This document shows positions 16,201 to 24,407 of a stretch of 54,367 nucleotides of DNA, piece after piece. The DNA is from Nitrosomonadales bacterium (lineage in GTDB: Bacteria > Pseudomonadota > Gammaproteobacteria > Burkholderiales > Gallionellaceae). The stretch spans positions 1-54,367 of the forward strand of contig JACQFX010000052.1 of the NCBI GenBank assembly GCA_016199835.1, in the 5' to 3' direction. The position numbers and the translations under genes were made by a program. The notes beneath the pieces were generated by a model. That model did not search any database. It had not been told where the DNA came from and was given only the letters and a program-made list of their open reading frames with translations. How positions within the stretch are numbered: position 1 is the stretch's first letter; every line of letters starts with the position of its first letter.

Positions 16201-18987
16201 GACGCCATTAATATCGTTGACGATCCCGCCTGTAATGGTTCCGGCACCAAGCTCAACACCATAATTATTTCCGGAGATCGTGCCATCGTTATAGAGATTC
16301 CCGACGATGGTGCTATTTGCAATAACAGCGATGCCATCCGATCCTCCGCCTTCAATCAGGCCGGTGTTAGTCACGCCGCCGACGATAGTCGAGCCTGCAT
16401 AAATCCGGATGCCTGTTCCGTCCGTTCCAACAATGATGCCCGCATTGCTGATGCCGCCAGCACCGCCCGCAATGGTGCTGTCATATGCCAAGTCTATGCC
16501 ATGCCCACCGGCGATGGTAGCGCCGGACAGGTTGAGCAGGCCGTAGCCTTCGCCGCCATCTACGATGCTGCCATTGAAAATAGCTATGCCTGCTCCGCCA
16601 CCGGAGATGGTGCCGCTGTTGGTGATACCGCCGCGGACTTGGCTGGACGAGTTCACAAAAATACCACGGTCGCGGCCCTGGATGGTGCCACTGTTGTCGA
16701 TGGCGCCGACGATGGTGCTGTGGCCTCTGACATAGACGCCGTAGTAACCGTAGGCTGCCGAGATGGTGCCGCTGTTGATGATACTGCCCGTGATCGTGCT
16801 GTGATTCCACACGTCTATGCCATCGCTGGTGCTACAGCAACCATTATTGGTCGCTTCGATCAGGCCGCTGTTGACTATGTCGCCAGCCAGGGTGCTCGTG
16901 TTTTGCACGCGTATGCCGGCATAGCTACCCGAAATCGTGCCACTGTTGTTTACGCCGCCGTCCAGCAGGCTGCCGTCCCTGACACTGAGACCCATCTGAT
17001 TATATCCAACGATGGTGCCGCTGTTGGTCACCCCGCCAATCAGCACGCTGCTGTTGGAAATTTCCATACCGGTGTTGTTGCCGGTGATGGTGCCGCTATT
17101 GACCAGCCCGCCGGTGACCGTGCTGTGGTTCCAGATCGCAAATCCGCTGTCGTAGTATCCGGTTATTGTGCCGTCGTTATTGATCCCGCCGGTAACTACG
17201 CTATGCGAATTGATGGCAATGCCGTTTTGTCCAATGATGTTGCCGCCAACAGTATTGTTGATGCCGCCAGTGACGGTACTGTAGTAGCCCACATAGATGC
17301 CATCCCCACCGCTCGCGATGATGCCGCTATTGGTAATGCCGCCGGTGACGGTGCTGTGATCGACCAGGATAATACCCGCCGAGTAATAGCCTGCTATGCT
17401 ACCGCTGTTGTTGATACCGCCAGTGATGGTGCCGTAATTCCCGAGACGGATGCCGGCGCCCATCCCCAATATCGTTCCGGCATTGGTGATGCCACCCGTG
17501 ATGGTGCTGCTGCTGGCGACTAATATGCCGTTAAAATTACCCGCTATAGATCCGCCCGACTGATTATTGACGCCGCCAGTGATCGTGCTCTTCACATAGA
17601 CCTTGATGCCCTCACCGCCATCGCCCAGGATGAGGCCGCTGTTGTTGATGCCGCCGCTAATGGTGCCGCTGTTATACAGCCCGACGCCGACGCCGGAAAT
17701 GCCGTTTCCGCCCAAGATCGTGCCCGTGTTGACCAGGCCATTGCTGACCGAGCTGCCATCAACCACCAGGATGCCGTTCCAGTTACCCGAGATCGATCCG
17801 CTATTGGTGATGCCACCGCCGATCCCGCTGCCGCTGGCGACGAAAATGCCGGTGCTGTTACTGATGATGGTGCCGCTATTGGTGATGTTGCCGACCACCG
17901 TGCTGTTCTTGAGATCGATGCCATCAATCGCGCCGCCCTGGATGGTGCCGGAATTGACGATGCTGCCGGATATGCTGCTATCCGTAACCAGCACACCATC
18001 CGACCAGGCATTGATGGTGCCGCTGTTGATGATGCTGCCATCCACCAAACTGCCACGCACGGCGATCCCGAACGCCTTGCTGATCGAGTCGCCATACCAG
18101 GTATCATTATAAACACCCGCCGTGGCATTGATGGTGCCGCTGTTGACGATGTTGCCGGAAACCTGGCTCCCATCGACAGCTATGCCGGTGGCGGTCGCCC
18201 TCGCAATACCACCGCCATACCAATAGGACCACGAATTACCCGAATCATTTACTGTGGCACCGGCGCTCGCATTGATCGTTCCGCTGTTGGTAATCCCCCC
18301 GGCGACGGTGGAATAGATTACCCCCACCCCCATGGCATAGGCGTTAGCCGTTCCATAATAATAATCGTAAGCCGACGCCGTACCGGAGATGCTGCCGCCA
18401 TTCGTGATACCGCCCAGAACGGTACCGCCAACCATGCCCACACCTATACCAATATTTTGTACGTCGCCGCCATAGGCATAGGAGGCGCCAGATGAATTTG
18501 CCGAGATCGTGCCCGTGTTATGGATCGCGCCGGTCAGTCCGGAATTTGCGCCGGAACCATTACCGAATGGGCTGCCCCCCGTCCCCAGTGCATAACCCAC
18601 ATACACGCCGAAAGACGCAAAGTTTCCATTATTGGAATCGAAATTATTGCTGATGTTGCCGTGGTTGGTGATGCTGCCCGCCATCTCGCCACCCGACACG
18701 TGGACAGCCGCCCAGCCGCCCGAAATGCCGCTGACGCCGTTGACGTCTATGCTGCCATGCAAGGTGCCGGACGCGCCGATGAACAGGTTCACACCCGGCG
18801 CTTCAAGGAAACAGGGCTCGGTCACTGTGGTATAGGGAGAGCCCAGGAATATCGTATTGGTAACGTTAACGCTGGGACAGGCAACCGACGTGGTCGCAAA
18901 CGCGGGCGCAGCGGCCATGGCAAAACAGGCTGCGGTGACGGCTTGGCTCAATGCATTACGTTTGAAGATGGCTTTTCTCTTCGACAT
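13225..18987 (-). CDS. Giant type Va autotransporter with beta-helical repeat passenger
   Basis: A 1920-residue predicted surface protein. It has a basic signal peptide (MSKRKAIFKRNALSQAVTAA, cleaved near AFA), then a passenger made of dozens of repeats of about 25 residues built on GGITNSGTI-x(5-8)-GI-x-V-x-x-STV, typical of a right-handed beta-helix with one repeat per rung. A linker follows (about residues 1480-1640), then a C-terminal 12-strand autotransporter barrel (about 1640-1920) starting at RAFWIKPFVAHS and ending in KVRMPF with terminal Phe. The passenger is rich in Asn, Ser, Thr and Tyr and holds many NxS/T sequons (NHS, NNS, NSS). ATG 18987 has AGGGAG upstream. It is divergent from the TPR-glycosyltransferase gene, suggesting it may be the substrate of that cluster. 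Likely adhesin; ligand unknown. Confidence 0.92.
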   Translation of the reverse strand: MSKRKAIFKRNALSQAVTAACFAMAAAPAFATTSVACPSVNVTNTIFLGSPYTTVTEPCFLEAPGVNLFIGASGTLHGSIDVNGVSGISGGWAAVHVSGGEMAGSITNHGNISNNFDSNNGNFASFGVYVGYALGTGGSPFGNGSGANSGLTGAIHNTGTISANSSGASYAYGGDVQNIGIGVGMVGGTVLGGITNGGSISGTASAYDYYYGTANAYAMGVGVIYSTVAGGITNSGTINASAGATVNDSGNSWSYWYGGGIARATATGIAVDGSQVSGNIVNSGTINATAGVYNDTWYGDSISKAFGIAVRGSLVDGSIINSGTINAWSDGVLVTDSSISGSIVNSGTIQGGAIDGIDLKNSTVVGNITNSGTIISNSTGIFVASGSGIGGGITNSGSISGNWNGILVVDGSSVSNGLVNTGTILGGNGISGVGVGLYNSGTISGGINNSGLILGDGGEGIKVYVKSTITGGVNNQSGGSIAGNFNGILVASSSTITGGITNAGTILGMGAGIRLGNYGTITGGINNSGSIAGYYSAGIILVDHSTVTGGITNSGIIASGGDGIYVGYYSTVTGGINNTVGGNIIGQNGIAINSHSVVTGGINNDGTITGYYDSGFAIWNHSTVTGGLVNSGTITGNNTGMEISNSSVLIGGVTNSGTIVGYNQMGLSVRDGSLLDGGVNNSGTISGSYAGIRVQNTSTLAGDIVNSGLIEATNNGCCSTSDGIDVWNHSTITGSIINSGTISAAYGYYGVYVRGHSTIVGAIDNSGTIQGRDRGIFVNSSSQVRGGITNSGTISGGGAGIAIFNGSIVDGGEGYGLLNLSGATIAGGHGIDLAYDSTIAGGAGGISNAGIIVGTDGTGIRIYAGSTIVGGVTNTGLIEGGGSDGIAVIANSTIVGNLYNDGTISGNNYGVELGAGTITGGIVNDINGVIRSNEYGVTLDNYSTVSGGITNYGSIAGTYSAIGVYNHSTVTGGITNSGTLSANVYGINVESSTVTGIITNAGNISVATSSSPWGWTVTAAGIQTRYSTVTGGIANSGTISANGTTPGSSFENVYAAGVGVWSSSVGADISNSGNIAASAIGDVTNSAGATGVGLGASVVSGGISNSGTILASATNQDAYGGGAYAVGVVIAGSSVSGNVYNGGINNNFAANRLGGGPVLNSANITATADGQTWASATGILIRASSISGAIINSGNITATANVRTGTSAHAAGIYVNTSSAITGGIINSGTITGAITGTTGTLNGTIDAPFWSTSYPDRHAYSLFLNNNNSAITVDNTGELNGAVWLGDNIYGNTLNLNGMTRFVVGNSDRVAVNGGAAGAVGSRVIGAVDGGEGSTVNVNGAFASEGTFDVFHFNIDSGINVVDTTIAGGNTISSLAGTGGIFYMANDVTVRYSPLQNNGVLAVDWQNSVNLTGDYVQGSTGIYSVGIGGGSLDSVAQTSNDSIHGSLHVSGSATFDTATASNPNIFVNVAPTTTLRSGTVADILDAQGGLYGSSGLLTTGHAMTVADNSSIWDFTAQVNSSDANQIDLTAALNPLVFGANTVPAASGGDFNAALAALLGGQGSYPPGSSLDQLVQWINQQGINNVDPATVKAKLAELDSGLSGNANAIGLAGAGGGASSLLHDYLLGLSSGDAAAKDRAFWIKPFVAHSTQNATGGIAGWKANGSGAALGMDSKVSDAWRVGAALSYGKSKVDGDANTNDKIDTRTTQLTVYGTGNLAADTALNLELGMGHNTNDISRVAPNVLLPTPLLATGNGSVTGSYSSKHTYLNADIGHTYKLSDATSLTALGRWEYTHVNNDGYMEAGHGGALGNGVGSSSATSNILTVGVRAAHTIDTGVKLVGHLDVGHDSQGTSSVTTNLGGSTISYVSTGIKPASSVVRGGLGLQVVRSSGTEITFNVDVDTRTNYNSQSAYLKVRMPF
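15300..18560. repeat. Degenerate ~75-bp tandem repeats in the autotransporter gene
   Basis: The DNA repeats a unit of about 75 bases, recognisable on the plus strand by recurring blocks such as gtgatgccgccggtgacggt and ggtgccgctgttg. Units are diverged but keep frame, with some longer spacers. Such arrays can expand or contract by recombination, changing passenger length. Boundaries are approximate. Confidence 0.75.
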
Positions 18988-19302
18988 GGTGCTTCTCCCT
19001 AGTTTAGACGTTAGCTTACGTGTTCTTGAATACTGCGTTTTTTATTACGTTTTTTTATATCGCAACTGGTTTATTTTTATTGCGACTTGCCCGCCACGGA
19101 CTTCGGCTTTTTCTATTGGTGCGAACAATAGCACAATTATTTTTAGGCATGCAACACGAAATCCCGCCAGAGCGAAAGTATTTTAAAAAATATATAGACC
19201 TTTCAGATTTCCCGTTTTCTTCCACGCTGTCCTACAATACGCGCCTTAAAAGACTCCGGCGGCGCAAACCAGCGCCATCAGCCGGGACGCGCAGGGGATA
19301 AA
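18988..19302. promoter_or_regulatory. Divergent intergenic region between autotransporter and TPR-glycosyltransferase
   Basis: A 315-base AT-rich gap between two divergent genes, so it must hold both promoters. On the plus strand tacaat near 19232-19238 is a plausible -10 box for the glycosyltransferase gene, but I see no good -35. On the minus strand gatataaa near 19057 is a possible -10 for the autotransporter. A 6-bp inverted repeat, tcgcaa at 19060-19065 and ttgcga at 19080-19085, has centres 20 bases apart and overlaps that position, so it could be an operator. All of this is by eye only. Confidence 0.4.
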
Positions 19303-21294
19303 GTGCATACACCACAACAAGGGATGACACCGCAACAGGCGATGGCGCAAGCCGAACGTTTGCGCGCGGCGGGGCAACTCGCCGCAGCCGAAAATCTGTA
19401 CCGCAAGGTGCTGGACGCCGCCCCCGATTTCCACCCGGCTTACCACGCGCTGGGCTTGCTCGCCTACAGCGCGGGCAAGATGCCGCTGGCCGCCAACCTG
19501 ATCACCCGCGCCATCCAGCTCAACGGCTCGACTGCGCTGTACTACCGCAATCTGGGCGAGATGCTGCGCCGCATGGGCAGGCTGGACGAGGCCATCGCGG
19601 CAGGCAGGCAGGGCGCGGCGCTGGATCCGAACGATCTGGATGCGCACTACAATCTCGCGCTGGCCTTGTCCGACAAGGGCGAACATGCGACGGCGGTGCA
19701 AAGTTATCGCCGTGCGCTGGAGATCGCCCCGGCGCACAACCTGTCCTGGAACAACCTGGGCGCGGCGCTGGAAAAGCTGGGCGACAGGGCAGGCGCGGAA
19801 CTAGCCTACGCCCAGGCCGTCGCACTCAATCCGCAACATGCGGAAGCCCTGATCAATCTGGGCATGATCCATCTCGGGCAGGACAAGCTCGACGCAGCCG
19901 GCAATTGTTTCAAGGCCGCCATCGCCGCCAATCCGGATTTCGCGGAACCGTATCTGCATCTCGGCAACATCCGCAAGCGGCAGGAAAAATTTGCCGCCGC
20001 ATTGCCGCTATTGCGCAAAGCGCGGGAGCTCAGGCCGGATCATGTCGAGACCCTGCTCAGCCTCGGCACGGTCTGCCAGGAACTGAAACAGATGGACGAG
20101 GCGGAACGGTGTTACCGCCGCGCGCTGGAACTGCATCCCGGTGCGCCCGGCGCTTATTATTTTCTTGCCAGCCTGCTGTTCAAAACCTTGCGACTCGAAG
20201 AGGCGGCCAGCGCGTATCAGCATGTGCTGGCCGCCAATCCGGCCCATGCCGAAGCGCATAACAATCTGGGCTTCGTATATCAGGAACTCGGGCGGCTGGA
20301 AGAGGCCGAGCCGTGCTATCACCGCGCGCTGGCCATCCAGCCCGTGTTTGCCGAATGCCGTTTGCATCTCGCACTGAATTATCTGCTGCGCGGAAAGTTT
20401 GCCGAAGGGTGGGCCGCATACCGCGTGCGCACCGACCTGAAACGGCAGGCCGCGCAACGCCCGAAAATTTCCGTGCCGGAATGGCAGGGCGAAGCGCTCG
20501 CCGGACGCCGCCTGCTGCTGATCAAGGAACAGGGGTTCGGCGACCAGATCCAGTTCATCCGCTATGCCCGCCTGTTGCAGGAACAGGGCGCGACAGTCGA
20601 TGCGCTGGTCGATCCGGAACTGGTGGCGGTGCTCGCTTCCGCCCCCGGCCTGCGCCAGGCCGCCGCCGACATCCTGTCCCAGGATTACGATTACTGGACG
20701 CTGCTGCTGAACGTGCCGCAACATCTGGGCACGAACCTGGACAACATCCCCGCCGACATTCCCTACCTGCACGCCGATGCGGCGCGGGCTGAGGCATGGC
20801 GCGCGCGGCTGGATGCCATCGCGCAGGGCCGCAGGAAGATCGGCGTGGTTTGGTCCGGCAGGCCGACGCATAACAACGATCACATCCGTTCGATGAATCT
20901 GGGCCAGCTTGCGCCGCTGGGTGCATTGAAAAACGTGGCGTGGTTTTCCTTGCAGAAAGGCGCGAGCGCCGCACAACTCGCCGCTGCGCCCGCAGGTTTC
21001 GAATTGCACGACCTGGGCAATGACTTCAAGGATTTCTCCGACACCGCCGCCGCCATCGAAGCGCTGGATATGGTTGTCTCGGTAGATACGTCGGTGGTGC
21101 ATCTGGCGGGGGCGCTGGGCAAGCCGATCTGGGTGTTCATTCCGTACAACCCGGATTGGCGCTGGATGATGGAGCGCGAAGACACGCCGTGGTATCCCTC
21201 CATGCGATTGTTCCGGCAAGAACGGCTGGGCGACTGGACGGGCGCAATAAACAAGGTTGCGGCGGCCCTGCAACTGGAAACGGGAAGCGTATGA
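19303..21294 (+). CDS. TPR-repeat glycosyltransferase (GT9/heptosyltransferase-like)
   Basis: A 663-residue protein from GTG 19303 with AGGGG five bases upstream. Residues 1-390 are about ten tetratricopeptide repeats (patterns such as AYHALGLLAYSAGKMPLA and HYNLALALSDKGEHATAVQSYRRAL). From about residue 400 comes a GT-B-type domain: LLIKEQGFGDQIQFIRYA, KIGVVWSGRPTHNNDHIRSM, and VVSVDTSVVHLAGALGKPIW near the end, the C-terminal nucleotide-sugar site pattern of GT9-like heptosyltransferases. In OGT-like enzymes the TPR part binds protein acceptors. The gene is divergent from the autotransporter and first in a run of modification genes. Donor and acceptor are unknown; no cysteine-rich iron-binding finger of TibC/AAH type is visible. 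Confidence 0.8.
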   Translation: MHTPQQGMTPQQAMAQAERLRAAGQLAAAENLYRKVLDAAPDFHPAYHALGLLAYSAGKMPLAANLITRAIQLNGSTALYYRNLGEMLRRMGRLDEAIAAGRQGAALDPNDLDAHYNLALALSDKGEHATAVQSYRRALEIAPAHNLSWNNLGAALEKLGDRAGAELAYAQAVALNPQHAEALINLGMIHLGQDKLDAAGNCFKAAIAANPDFAEPYLHLGNIRKRQEKFAAALPLLRKARELRPDHVETLLSLGTVCQELKQMDEAERCYRRALELHPGAPGAYYFLASLLFKTLRLEEAASAYQHVLAANPAHAEAHNNLGFVYQELGRLEEAEPCYHRALAIQPVFAECRLHLALNYLLRGKFAEGWAAYRVRTDLKRQAAQRPKISVPEWQGEALAGRRLLLIKEQGFGDQIQFIRYARLLQEQGATVDALVDPELVAVLASAPGLRQAAADILSQDYDYWTLLLNVPQHLGTNLDNIPADIPYLHADAARAEAWRARLDAIAQGRRKIGVVWSGRPTHNNDHIRSMNLGQLAPLGALKNVAWFSLQKGASAAQLAAAPAGFELHDLGNDFKDFSDTAAAIEALDMVVSVDTSVVHLAGALGKPIWVFIPYNPDWRWMMEREDTPWYPSMRLFRQERLGDWTGAINKVAAALQLETGSV

Positions 21295-21320
21295 TGATTG
21301 TGCAGAATTATTTATCAGTG

Positions 21321-21430
21321 CCATACCCGCCCCTTCCCCCTGGCAGGGGGAAGGTTGGGATGGGGGTGGAACCGCTGGAGAGAATGGCTGCTACCCCCTC
21401 CCTACCCCTCCCCCTGCAAGGGGGAGGGAA
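21321..21430. repeat. C-rich/G-rich palindromic intergenic repeat
   Basis: Two hairpins, ccttccccctggcagggggaag (21332-21353) and ccctccccctgcaagggggagg (about 21406-21427), bracket a short spacer. This is a typical interspersed palindromic element. It lies between the TPR-glycosyltransferase and TPR-sulfotransferase genes and may weaken read-through between them. Confidence 0.7.
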
Positions 21431-21531
21431 CTTCAAACTTGATGGATTATCCGTAGCGATTGATGCGGTTCTTTCGTCACCGTATCCTGCGACTGGACAC
21501 CCGCATACATAACGAACTCAAACAACACCCC

Positions 21532-23244
21532 ATGCTTCCCCAACAAATGATCACGCAGGCACCGGGCCTGTCCGTGCAGCAGGCGATGCTGCAAGCCGAG
21601 CAGTTGCGCGCCGGCGGGCAATTCGCCGCAGCAGAAAATCTGTACCGCAGGGTGCTCGCCGCCGCACCCGATTTTCATCCGGCCTGGCATGCGCTGGGCC
21701 TGCTCGCGCATGGCGCAGGCAAACCGCAACTGGCTGCCAGCCTGATCACCAAAGCCGTCGAACTGGATGGTTCGATCGCCATGTATCACCGCAATCTCGG
21801 CGAGATATGCCGCCGCATGGGCAAGCTGGACGTGGCCATCGCAGCCGGACGCCGCGCTGCGGCTCTGGCGCCGAACGACATCGATGCGCATTACAACCTG
21901 GGCCTGGCGCTGACCGACAGCGGTGACTTTAACGCGGCGCTGCCCTGTTATCGGCGCGCGCTGGAGATCGATCCCGCGCACAATCTGTCGTGGAATAATC
22001 TGGGGTCGGCGCTGGAGAAACTCGGCGACAAGGCAGGCGCGGAACAGGCTTACGCGCAAGCCGCCGCCATCGCCCCGCGACACGCGGAGGCGCAGAATAA
22101 TCTGGGCGCGATCTACAGCGAGCAGGGCAAGCTGGATGAGGCCAGCCGCTGCTTCGAGGCAGCGATCGCGGCGCGTCCCGATTTCGTCGAGGCGCACTAC
22201 AACCTTTGTTCGCTCAAGACCTACAAACAGGATGACCCGCATCTCGCGCTGCTGGAGACGCTGGTGCAATCCTCCGCCGCGCTGCCGGTCCCGGCGCAGA
22301 TACGCTACAACTTCGCGCTGGGCAAGGCGCGCGAGGACATCGGCGACTACGGCCGCGCCTTCACCGCCTACGCCGCAGGCAATCGTTTGCAGCACGCCCT
22401 GTTGCCCTGGAATGAAGCGCAGGCGGATGCACTGCTGCGCAGAACCAAAGAAGTTTTCAGCCGCGATTTTTTTGCAGCACACGCTAACCGGGCGCCGCGC
22501 GATACGAAGCGGACGCCGGTGTTCATCCTCGGCATGCCGCGTTCCGGCACGACGCTGATCGAGCAGATATTGTCCAGCCACCCGACGCTGTTCGGCGCGG
22601 GCGAACTCATGGATCTCAGCGAGGTGATCAAGCAAACGTCCTCCACCATGGCCGGACGGCCTTTCATGGAAGACGCGGCGCAGATGGCGGACGCGGAATT
22701 CCGCGCGCTGGGCGATGCTTACATGGAGCGCGTGTGGAAGCTCGCGCCCGATGCCGATTTCATCACCGACAAGATGCCGGCGAATTTCTTCTACATCGGC
22801 ATGATCCACCTGATGCTGCCCAACGCGAAGATCATCCACGCCATGCGCGACCCGATGGATTCCTGCTTCTCATGCTATTCGCGATTGTTCAACGACACCA
22901 TGCCGTTCGCCTACGATCTCGGTACGCTGGGACGCTACTACGTGCGCTACATGCAGTTGATGGAACACTGGCGCGATGTGCTGCCGCAGGGCAGCGTGCT
23001 CGACGTGCGCTACGAGAATATGGTGGAAGACGTGGAAGGCCAGTCACGGCGCATGCTGGAATATGTCGGCCTGCCATGGAACGACGCCTGCCTGGCGTTC
23101 CACCAGAACAAGCGGCTGGTGCAGACGGCCAGTGTGGCGCAGGTGCGCAAGCCCATCTACAAGACGTCCGTCGCCCGCTGGGAGCGCTTCGGCGCGAACC
23201 TCGATCCGCTGCTGGAAATCGTGCGCGACTATCGCGCCCGTTAA
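21532..23244 (+). CDS. TPR-repeat sulfotransferase
   Basis: A 570-residue protein. Residues 15-260 are tetratricopeptide repeats that match the N-terminal half of the preceding glycosyltransferase nearly residue for residue (both have AAENLYR, APDFHPA, HNLSWNNLG, EKLGD). The C-terminal half is a sulfotransferase: the 5'-phosphosulfate loop FILGMPRSGTTLIEQ is at about 331-345 and the 3'-phosphate motif RDPMDSCFSCYSRLF at about 439. Such enzymes transfer sulfate from PAPS; TPR-linked forms resemble tyrosylprotein sulfotransferases. ATG 21532 is chosen because it aligns with the sister protein; an earlier in-frame ATG at 21460 falls against a repeat. A shared scaffold suggests a shared acceptor with the glycosyltransferase. 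Confidence 0.88.
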   Translation: MLPQQMITQAPGLSVQQAMLQAEQLRAGGQFAAAENLYRRVLAAAPDFHPAWHALGLLAHGAGKPQLAASLITKAVELDGSIAMYHRNLGEICRRMGKLDVAIAAGRRAAALAPNDIDAHYNLGLALTDSGDFNAALPCYRRALEIDPAHNLSWNNLGSALEKLGDKAGAEQAYAQAAAIAPRHAEAQNNLGAIYSEQGKLDEASRCFEAAIAARPDFVEAHYNLCSLKTYKQDDPHLALLETLVQSSAALPVPAQIRYNFALGKAREDIGDYGRAFTAYAAGNRLQHALLPWNEAQADALLRRTKEVFSRDFFAAHANRAPRDTKRTPVFILGMPRSGTTLIEQILSSHPTLFGAGELMDLSEVIKQTSSTMAGRPFMEDAAQMADAEFRALGDAYMERVWKLAPDADFITDKMPANFFYIGMIHLMLPNAKIIHAMRDPMDSCFSCYSRLFNDTMPFAYDLGTLGRYYVRYMQLMEHWRDVLPQGSVLDVRYENMVEDVEGQSRRMLEYVGLPWNDACLAFHQNKRLVQTASVAQVRKPIYKTSVARWERFGANLDPLLEIVRDYRAR

Positions 23245-23253
23245 GCGCCAAGC

Positions 23254-24348
23254 ATGAAGATAGCCGTCATCAATGCGCTGCCGGACAGCCTTAACCCCGG
23301 AATGCTTTCGGTGGATTTCGCGCTCGAGCACACGCTCAGAAACGCGGGACTGGATGCCAGCATCGAATATTTTTCCGGCGAAGCAAATTACTCGCTGCAA
23401 TATCCCGACGGCAAGTCCAGATCCTGGCGCACCATCGAGTCCGTGAACGATCTGGCGCAGCATGACGCAATAATCTACTGGGGCGATTTCCTGCACTGGA
23501 TAGGCTATGCCAGAGGCGATTGGCTCAAGCGGCAGGCCATCATGTATCCGCAGCGCCCGCCCGCCGCCGCGCTCGAACGCTATTTCCGCATCATGCTCGA
23601 ACCGGACGACGCCATTTGCGAAAAGATCATCCTGTTCGGCGGCACGCTATATCCGCTGAATTCCGCCGACCTGCTCGACACCCGATATGAGAGCGCGCTG
23701 ACCAGGCTGTTGAGCAAGGCCAGGCTGGTGAAATTCCGCGACATGGTTTCCGCATCCTATGCGGCGGCGCTGACCAGCAGGAATTTAAATTATCAAGGCT
23801 GCGATTGTGCCTTTCTGCTGGATACGCGCGCCATCGCTCCTGCCGCACATGCGCACGCCAATGGTTACATCGGCTATTCTTTCGGCAGGACGGGAGAAAG
23901 CGGCCCGCTGGTCGAGCTCGCGCACGAGATAGGCAAGGCGATGGGCCTCCCGCTCGTGGATGTAGGCTGGCTGGACGGCAACCGGCAACTCGCGCAAAAG
24001 ATCGCGCTGGTCAAGAGCGCAAAATTCATCATCACGGACGTCTACCATTTGTCGGTGACCTCCCTGCGGGAAGGGAAACCTGTATTCTGCATCGGCGCAG
24101 GCAGCGCGCACGCCACGGCGACGCTCTCCGACAAGAAGAAAGAGTTCCTGTTCAAGCAATATCTGGCCGACAATTTCTACTTGTTCCACGAGTACGTCAT
24201 GCAGCCCGGCAACTTCGCTCCGCTGGTGCAGCAGATAGCGCACCTGTCGGAAAACACCCGAATCCAGGACAAGCTGTTCAGCATAGTCAATGCCAGCGCC
24301 CAGCGTTCGAGGAATGAACTGCTATCCGCGCTCAGGGAAACATCATGA
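23254..24348 (+). CDS. Polysaccharide pyruvyltransferase-like protein
   Basis: A 364-residue protein beginning 10 bases after the sulfotransferase stop. The N-terminus MKIAVINALPDSLNPGMLSV resembles the nucleotide-binding start of polysaccharide pyruvyltransferase (CsaB/WcaK) family proteins, and the C-terminal stretch AKFIITDVYHLSVTSLREGKPV matches the conserved ITDRYHxxIxSLxxGxPV pattern of that family. Such enzymes add pyruvate ketals to sugars of exopolysaccharides or cell-wall polymers from phosphoenolpyruvate. The middle is divergent, so the substrate and even the pyruvyl donor role are inferred. Position within the modification operon suggests it decorates the same glycan. Confidence 0.65.
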   Translation: MKIAVINALPDSLNPGMLSVDFALEHTLRNAGLDASIEYFSGEANYSLQYPDGKSRSWRTIESVNDLAQHDAIIYWGDFLHWIGYARGDWLKRQAIMYPQRPPAAALERYFRIMLEPDDAICEKIILFGGTLYPLNSADLLDTRYESALTRLLSKARLVKFRDMVSASYAAALTSRNLNYQGCDCAFLLDTRAIAPAAHAHANGYIGYSFGRTGESGPLVELAHEIGKAMGLPLVDVGWLDGNRQLAQKIALVKSAKFIITDVYHLSVTSLREGKPVFCIGAGSAHATATLSDKKKEFLFKQYLADNFYLFHEYVMQPGNFAPLVQQIAHLSENTRIQDKLFSIVNASAQRSRNELLSALRETS

Positions 24349-24407
24349 GCATAAACCAGCCGCATCATTGCCGCGCTTTAACGATGTGAACAACCCGCCC
24401 ACCGACC

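Noticed and set aside
14524-17523. Two long plus-strand frames (about 479 and 478 codons)
   Set aside because: Both are antisense to the autotransporter repeats; their repetitive composition follows from the repeat DNA.
15300-18560. Regular repeats considered as a CRISPR array
   Set aside because: Repeats are coding, diverged and in frame with a beta-helix protein; spacers are not unique and of constant length.
19303-21294. Identification as a TibC/AAH-type autotransporter heptosyltransferase
   Set aside because: The GT9-like domain fits, but no cysteine iron-finger is visible and the TPR part is different, so only a general glycosyltransferase call is made.
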